Of a DNA stretch of 8,058 nt, positions 5,173 to 8,058 are shown piece after piece. The stretch comes from an uncultured Bacteroidales bacterium. Lineage in GTDB: Bacteria > Bacteroidota > Bacteroidia > Bacteroidales > UBA932. Location: positions 1-8,058 of the forward strand of contig CALBPX010000046.1 of assembly GCA_937899055.1 (NCBI GenBank). Reading direction: 5' to 3'. Position 1 is the stretch's first letter. The number at the start of each line of letters is the position of its first letter. The translations under genes were made by a program, and so were the position numbers. The notes under the pieces were generated by a model. That model worked only from the letters and a program-made list of their open reading frames with translations, was not told the origin of the DNA and made no database searches.

Positions 5173-6795
5173 TTATGCTTGGTTTGATGCAAATTTCAAG
5201 CCTTTGTCTATGCGGGCAAGGGCCTCGTCTTTTCCTATGAAGTAAATTATGTCTGAAATGCCAAGGCCGCGGGTGTTGCCGGTGAAGAAGAGCCTGAGGG
5301 TGTTCATTACCTGGCCCATCTTCCATTCTTTTGCCTTGATGTATCCTGTAAGGAGTTCCTCTATCTTTTGGCAGCAGCTGTGTTTGTAGTCTTCTGCAGT
5401 CTGGGTGTTGGAGAAAGAAGGAATCTCATTCTCAGCGATGAGGTTGTACAGTTCCTTGGCATGGCTGAGGTTGTCTGGAGTGCAGAACTTCTTTACATCG
5501 GCCTCGTCGTAGGCGGCAGGGCCTGCAAACAGTGCCTTGCTGATGTCCCAGAACTCGTTGGCAAAATGGGCGCGTTCCTTGATGAGCTGGCACACTTCCT
5601 GGAGATACTGATCGGAGAAGCTGGCGTTGGGCAAGGCGTTGCTGAGCATGGGGCGGAACTCTGCGGCAAGTTCTTTGGGGCTGCGTTTACGAAGATACTG
5701 CTCGTTGAACCAGCGGGCTTTGTCCAGATTGAACCTTGCACCGGACTTTATTACCCTTTCCAGGCTGAAGGCTTGGACGAGTTCTTCCAGCGTAAAGAGT
5801 TCCTGCTCGGTTCCGGGGTTCCAGCCCAGCAGGGCAAGCAGGTTTACAAAGGCCTCAGGGTAATAGCCGTCTTCGCGGTAACCTCTTGAAACTTCGCCGG
5901 TTTCCGGATTTGTCCATTTGAGCGGAAATACCGGAAAGCCCAGGCGGTCGCCGTCGCGCTTGGAGAGTTTGCCCTTGCCGTCCGGCTTTAGTAGCAGGCT
6001 CAGATGTGCAAAGGCGGGCATTGTATCCTGCCATCCAAAGGCCTCGTACAGAAGGTAGTGTAGCGGAAGGCTGGGCAGCCATTCGGCACCGCGGATAACT
6101 TCTGTAATTTCCATGAGATGGTCGTCAACTATGTTGGCAAGATGATAGGTCGGGAGCTGGTCGGCGGCCTTCCAGAGGACTTTGTCGTCAAGAGTGTTGG
6201 TTTCAACTTCCATCTGTCCGCGTATCAGGTCGTTCATCTTTACCGTGCGGCCTTCAGGAATCTTGAAGCGGATGGTCCAGGTGTCCGTAGTGTTTATCAG
6301 ATGCTCAACCTCCGCAGGCGAAAGGGTAAGCGAGTTCCTGAGATTTTTACGGCTCTCGTGGTTGTAGATGAAGGTCTGTTTGTTGGCTTCGGCTTCGGCG
6401 CGGAGCTTTGAGAGTTCTTCCGCCGAATCAAAGGCATAGTAGGCGTAGCCGTTTTTGACAAGCTGCTCCGCATACTGGCGGTAGAGGGGTTTGCGCTGGC
6501 TTTGGCGGTAGGGGGCATGAGGGTTCTTTTCAGAGCGTTCGCAGGCAATGGTGTATTTGCCGTCAACAATGTCAATTCCTTCATCCGGAACTATGCCGCA
6601 CCAGGCCAGAGATTCCAGAATGTAATCTTCGGCTCCAGGTACAAATCGCTGAGAATCAGTATCCTCTATTCTAAGAATAAACTTTCCTCCCTTCTGCTTG
6701 GCATAAAGGTAATTGTAAAGTGCAGTTCTTACTCCGCCCATATGAAGCGGGCCGGTAGGACTGGGTGCAAACCTTACTCTTGTCAGTCTTTCCAT
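5173..6795 (-). CDS. gltX: Glutamate--tRNA ligase
   Basis: A class I glutamyl-tRNA synthetase that charges tRNA-Glu with glutamate in the cytosol. The HIGH-type motif is P11-S-P-T-G-P-L-H18-M-G-G21, followed by RIEDTD (42-47). The KMSKS-type motif is K276-L-S-K-R280-D-G-D. Residues 283-310 after it form an insert (GFPVFPLKW...GYREDGYYPEA) that I associate with Bacteroidota GltX. At 540 residues it is longer than E. coli GltX (471). About a dozen further residues lie near 72-95, before PYRQSQRK, where most homologues are shorter. The ATG at 6795 lies 1 nt after the ftsZ stop, and the TAA at 5175-5173 lies 1 nt before the next start. Expression is probably coupled to ftsZ. A non-discriminating Glu/Gln activity cannot be judged from sequence alone. 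Confidence 0.97.
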   Translation of the reverse strand: MERLTRVRFAPSPTGPLHMGGVRTALYNYLYAKQKGGKFILRIEDTDSQRFVPGAEDYILESLAWCGIVPDEGIDIVDGKYTIACERSEKNPHAPYRQSQRKPLYRQYAEQLVKNGYAYYAFDSAEELSKLRAEAEANKQTFIYNHESRKNLRNSLTLSPAEVEHLINTTDTWTIRFKIPEGRTVKMNDLIRGQMEVETNTLDDKVLWKAADQLPTYHLANIVDDHLMEITEVIRGAEWLPSLPLHYLLYEAFGWQDTMPAFAHLSLLLKPDGKGKLSKRDGDRLGFPVFPLKWTNPETGEVSRGYREDGYYPEAFVNLLALLGWNPGTEQELFTLEELVQAFSLERVIKSGARFNLDKARWFNEQYLRKRSPKELAAEFRPMLSNALPNASFSDQYLQEVCQLIKERAHFANEFWDISKALFAGPAAYDEADVKKFCTPDNLSHAKELYNLIAENEIPSFSNTQTAEDYKHSCCQKIEELLTGYIKAKEWKMGQVMNTLRLFFTGNTRGLGISDIIYFIGKDEALARIDKGLKFASNQA

Positions 6796-6796
6796 A

Positions 6797-8058
6797 TCAG
6801 TCTTGTGTTTGATGCAGGTAGCGGTTACTCGGTATTATAGCCTGAGAATCAGAGGGTCCGGTTATGGAAAAGTTGTTTGTGCCTCCGATTTTGACTCCTG
6901 CGCCTCTTTTCTTGTTCTTTCTTAAATATGCGGGTTCGTTTTCAAGTTCTATGATTTGGTTCTCATCATCGGTGACAAGTACCGGCTTGTCTCCTTCTAC
7001 TCGGCGATAGGGTTTAATGTCGTCTATGAGCGGGCCTTTATCTACATTGGGAATGTTGCGGGTCTGGGCCTTGAACTGCGGAGTGGAAGCATCAGGGTTC
7101 TGGCCGGGGGCAACCCTTCCGGGTATGATGATGGTGTGGCCATCTACATCCGGAAGGTTGAGAACGTCAAAGCCGGTGGCAATGACCGTAATGGCAACCT
7201 TTTCGCCCATAGACTGGTCAAAGACCACTCCTCTCTTGAACTTGCTGGGATTTCCGGTGAAGCTCTTGATGTTTTCCAGTGCCTGCTTCTCTTCGGAGAA
7301 CCTGTAGTTTTCGTCGGAGCAGGTGATGTTTACAAGCACGCCCTTGCTGGTCTTGAGTTCACAGTCGCTCAGAAGCGGAGATTTGAAGGCTTCCTCAACC
7401 GCCTTTTCAGCCCTGCCTTCGCCGTCGGCAACTCCTATGCCCATGGTAACCATGCCGCTGTCTCCCATAATCCAGCGTACATCGTTCATATCCACGTTGA
7501 TGTAGCCTTCTGTGGTAACAATTTCAGATATGGTCTTTACGGCCGTTACAAGAACCTCGTTCACCTTCTGGAACGCCTGTTTCATGGTAAGTTCGCCATA
7601 GACCTGGTATATCTTCTGATTGTCTATAATCATCATACTGTCAACATACTGGCGGAGTTCTCTCAGGCCGTCCATAGCCCTTGTCATAAACTCCGGGCCC
7701 TCTACCCTGAAAGGTATGGTTACAACTCCAACCACCAGCTTGTTCATCTTTTTTGCAATTTCTGCAATCACGGGAGCGGCTCCGGTTCCGGTACCTCCTC
7801 CCAGACAGGCTGTTACAAAGACCATTTCTATATTGTCTCCCAGGGAGCGGATTATGTCTTCCTTGCTCTGGAGGGCGGCCTCGCGTCCCTTGCGCGGGTC
7901 GCAGCCGGCTCCAAGGCCCTTGGTTCCGAGTTTGAGCTTTTCGTTTACGGGGTTGCTGTCCAGGCTCTGCTTGTCTGTGTTGCATATCATCAGGTCTATG
8001 CCGGTGAGCCCCGTCCTGTAGATTTCGGTTACAACGTTGCAACCGAAATCTACAGGAC
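6797..8058 (-). CDS. ftsZ: Cell division protein FtsZ (5' end missing)
   Basis: The tubulin-like GTPase that polymerises into the Z ring at mid-cell. The tubulin signature G-G-G-T-G-T-G is encoded at 7801-7781, within A-C-L-G-G-G-T-G-T-G, where most FtsZ read A-G-M. The T7 loop N-V-D-M-N-D (7498-7481) supplies the residues that activate GTP hydrolysis in the next subunit. P-A-Y-L-R-K (ending at 6917) resembles the conserved C-terminal peptide that binds FtsA-like partners. Unusually, 39 residues follow it, ending SNRYLHQTQD. The ATG at 7990 is not the real start, because homology continues upstream (C-N-V-V-T-E-I-Y-R-T-G-L-T-G-I-D-L). The N-terminal G-V-G-G-G loop is absent: the frame runs into the palindrome at the window end, and codons beyond about 8041 are mirrored sequence. 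The gene heads the ftsZ-gltX unit. Confidence 0.95.
   Translation of the reverse strand, partial: PVDFGCNVVTEIYRTGLTGIDLMICNTDKQSLDSNPVNEKLKLGTKGLGAGCDPRKGREAALQSKEDIIRSLGDNIEMVFVTACLGGGTGTGAAPVIAEIAKKMNKLVVGVVTIPFRVEGPEFMTRAMDGLRELRQYVDSMMIIDNQKIYQVYGELTMKQAFQKVNEVLVTAVKTISEIVTTEGYINVDMNDVRWIMGDSGMVTMGIGVADGEGRAEKAVEEAFKSPLLSDCELKTSKGVLVNITCSDENYRFSEEKQALENIKSFTGNPSKFKRGVVFDQSMGEKVAITVIATGFDVLNLPDVDGHTIIIPGRVAPGQNPDASTPQFKAQTRNIPNVDKGPLIDDIKPYRRVEGDKPVLVTDDENQIIELENEPAYLRKNKKRGAGVKIGGTNNFSITGPSDSQAIIPSNRYLHQTQD
8013..8058. repeat. 46-bp near-perfect palindrome at the window end
   Basis: The 18-nt arms (8013-8030 and 8041-8058) are exact reverse complements. The 10-nt core ACAACGTTGC contains the palindrome CAACGTTG (8032-8039), and only the pair 8031/8040 does not match. 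The left arm is genuine ftsZ coding sequence. The right arm occupies the place where the FtsZ glycine loop should be. This is the expected product of a strand folding back on a short natural palindrome and copying itself. Confidence 0.95.

Larger units (their letters stand above)
3576..8058 (-). other. Predicted operon ftsZ - gltX - exported protein - acid phosphatase
   Basis: Four genes on the minus strand are separated by 1, 1 and 3 nt (TGA-t-ATG, TAA-t-ATG, TGA-ttc-ATG), with no room for internal terminators. None has a clear Shine-Dalgarno sequence, so translation of the downstream genes may rely on re-initiation at the preceding stop. The promoter would lie upstream of ftsZ, outside the window. 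No hairpin-plus-T-run terminator is visible after the phosphatase stop in the 142 bp before the ATPase gene on the opposite strand. Confidence 0.8.

Noticed and set aside
4581..5240. Long open frames on the plus strand opposite the minus-strand operon (also around 3654-4064 and 5368-5889)
   Set aside because: They are shadows of well-supported genes with clear motifs on the other strand. They show no signal peptide or domain and cross gene boundaries.

Overview
The window looks like chromosomal DNA from a member of the Bacteroidota, most likely Bacteroidales. Three things point there. The promoters have the TAnnTTTG -7 element of that phylum. Start codons mostly lack a Shine-Dalgarno sequence. 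GltX carries the extra segment just after KLSKR that I associate with Bacteroidota enzymes. I cannot name the genus.

Layout. Positions 1-460 (+) hold the last codons of an unrecognised gene, overlapping by ATGA a complete NUDIX (MutT/NudG-like) nucleotide pyrophosphohydrolase. Positions 556-3583 form an accessory island. It has two AAA ATPases of the AAA_14/DUF4143 type (670-1926 and 2099-3433, both +), each behind its own Bacteroidota-type promoter. A 33-bp sequence is repeated three times in tandem in front of the second promoter. The island is framed by two copies of a 73-bp leader/promoter sequence in direct orientation (603-675 and 3511-3583, 68 of 73 identical). The right-hand copy is abutted by what looks like the end of an IS21-family element (3473-3510) and runs into the last codons of the neighbouring phosphatase gene. 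The island therefore looks assembled by recombination or by loss of a third ATPase gene.

Positions 3576-8058 (-) are a tight four-gene unit read from right to left: ftsZ (5' end missing), gltX, an exported protein of unknown function with a lysine-rich tail, and a class A (PhoN-like) acid phosphatase lipoprotein. Gaps are 1, 1 and 3 nt, so the genes are almost certainly co-transcribed and perhaps translationally coupled. The promoter lies outside the window. The unit joins cell division (FtsZ), tRNA charging (GltX) and two envelope proteins.

The last 46 bases are a nearly perfect palindrome that replaces the sequence expected for the FtsZ N-terminal glycine loop. I read this as a fold-back (amplification or assembly) artefact at a contig end rather than biology. 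I found no tRNA, rRNA, CRISPR array or intact transposon. No gene-free stretch exceeds 300 bases. The strongest candidate for something undescribed is the repeat-bounded ATPase island, with its repeated leader and its operator-like 33-bp array.
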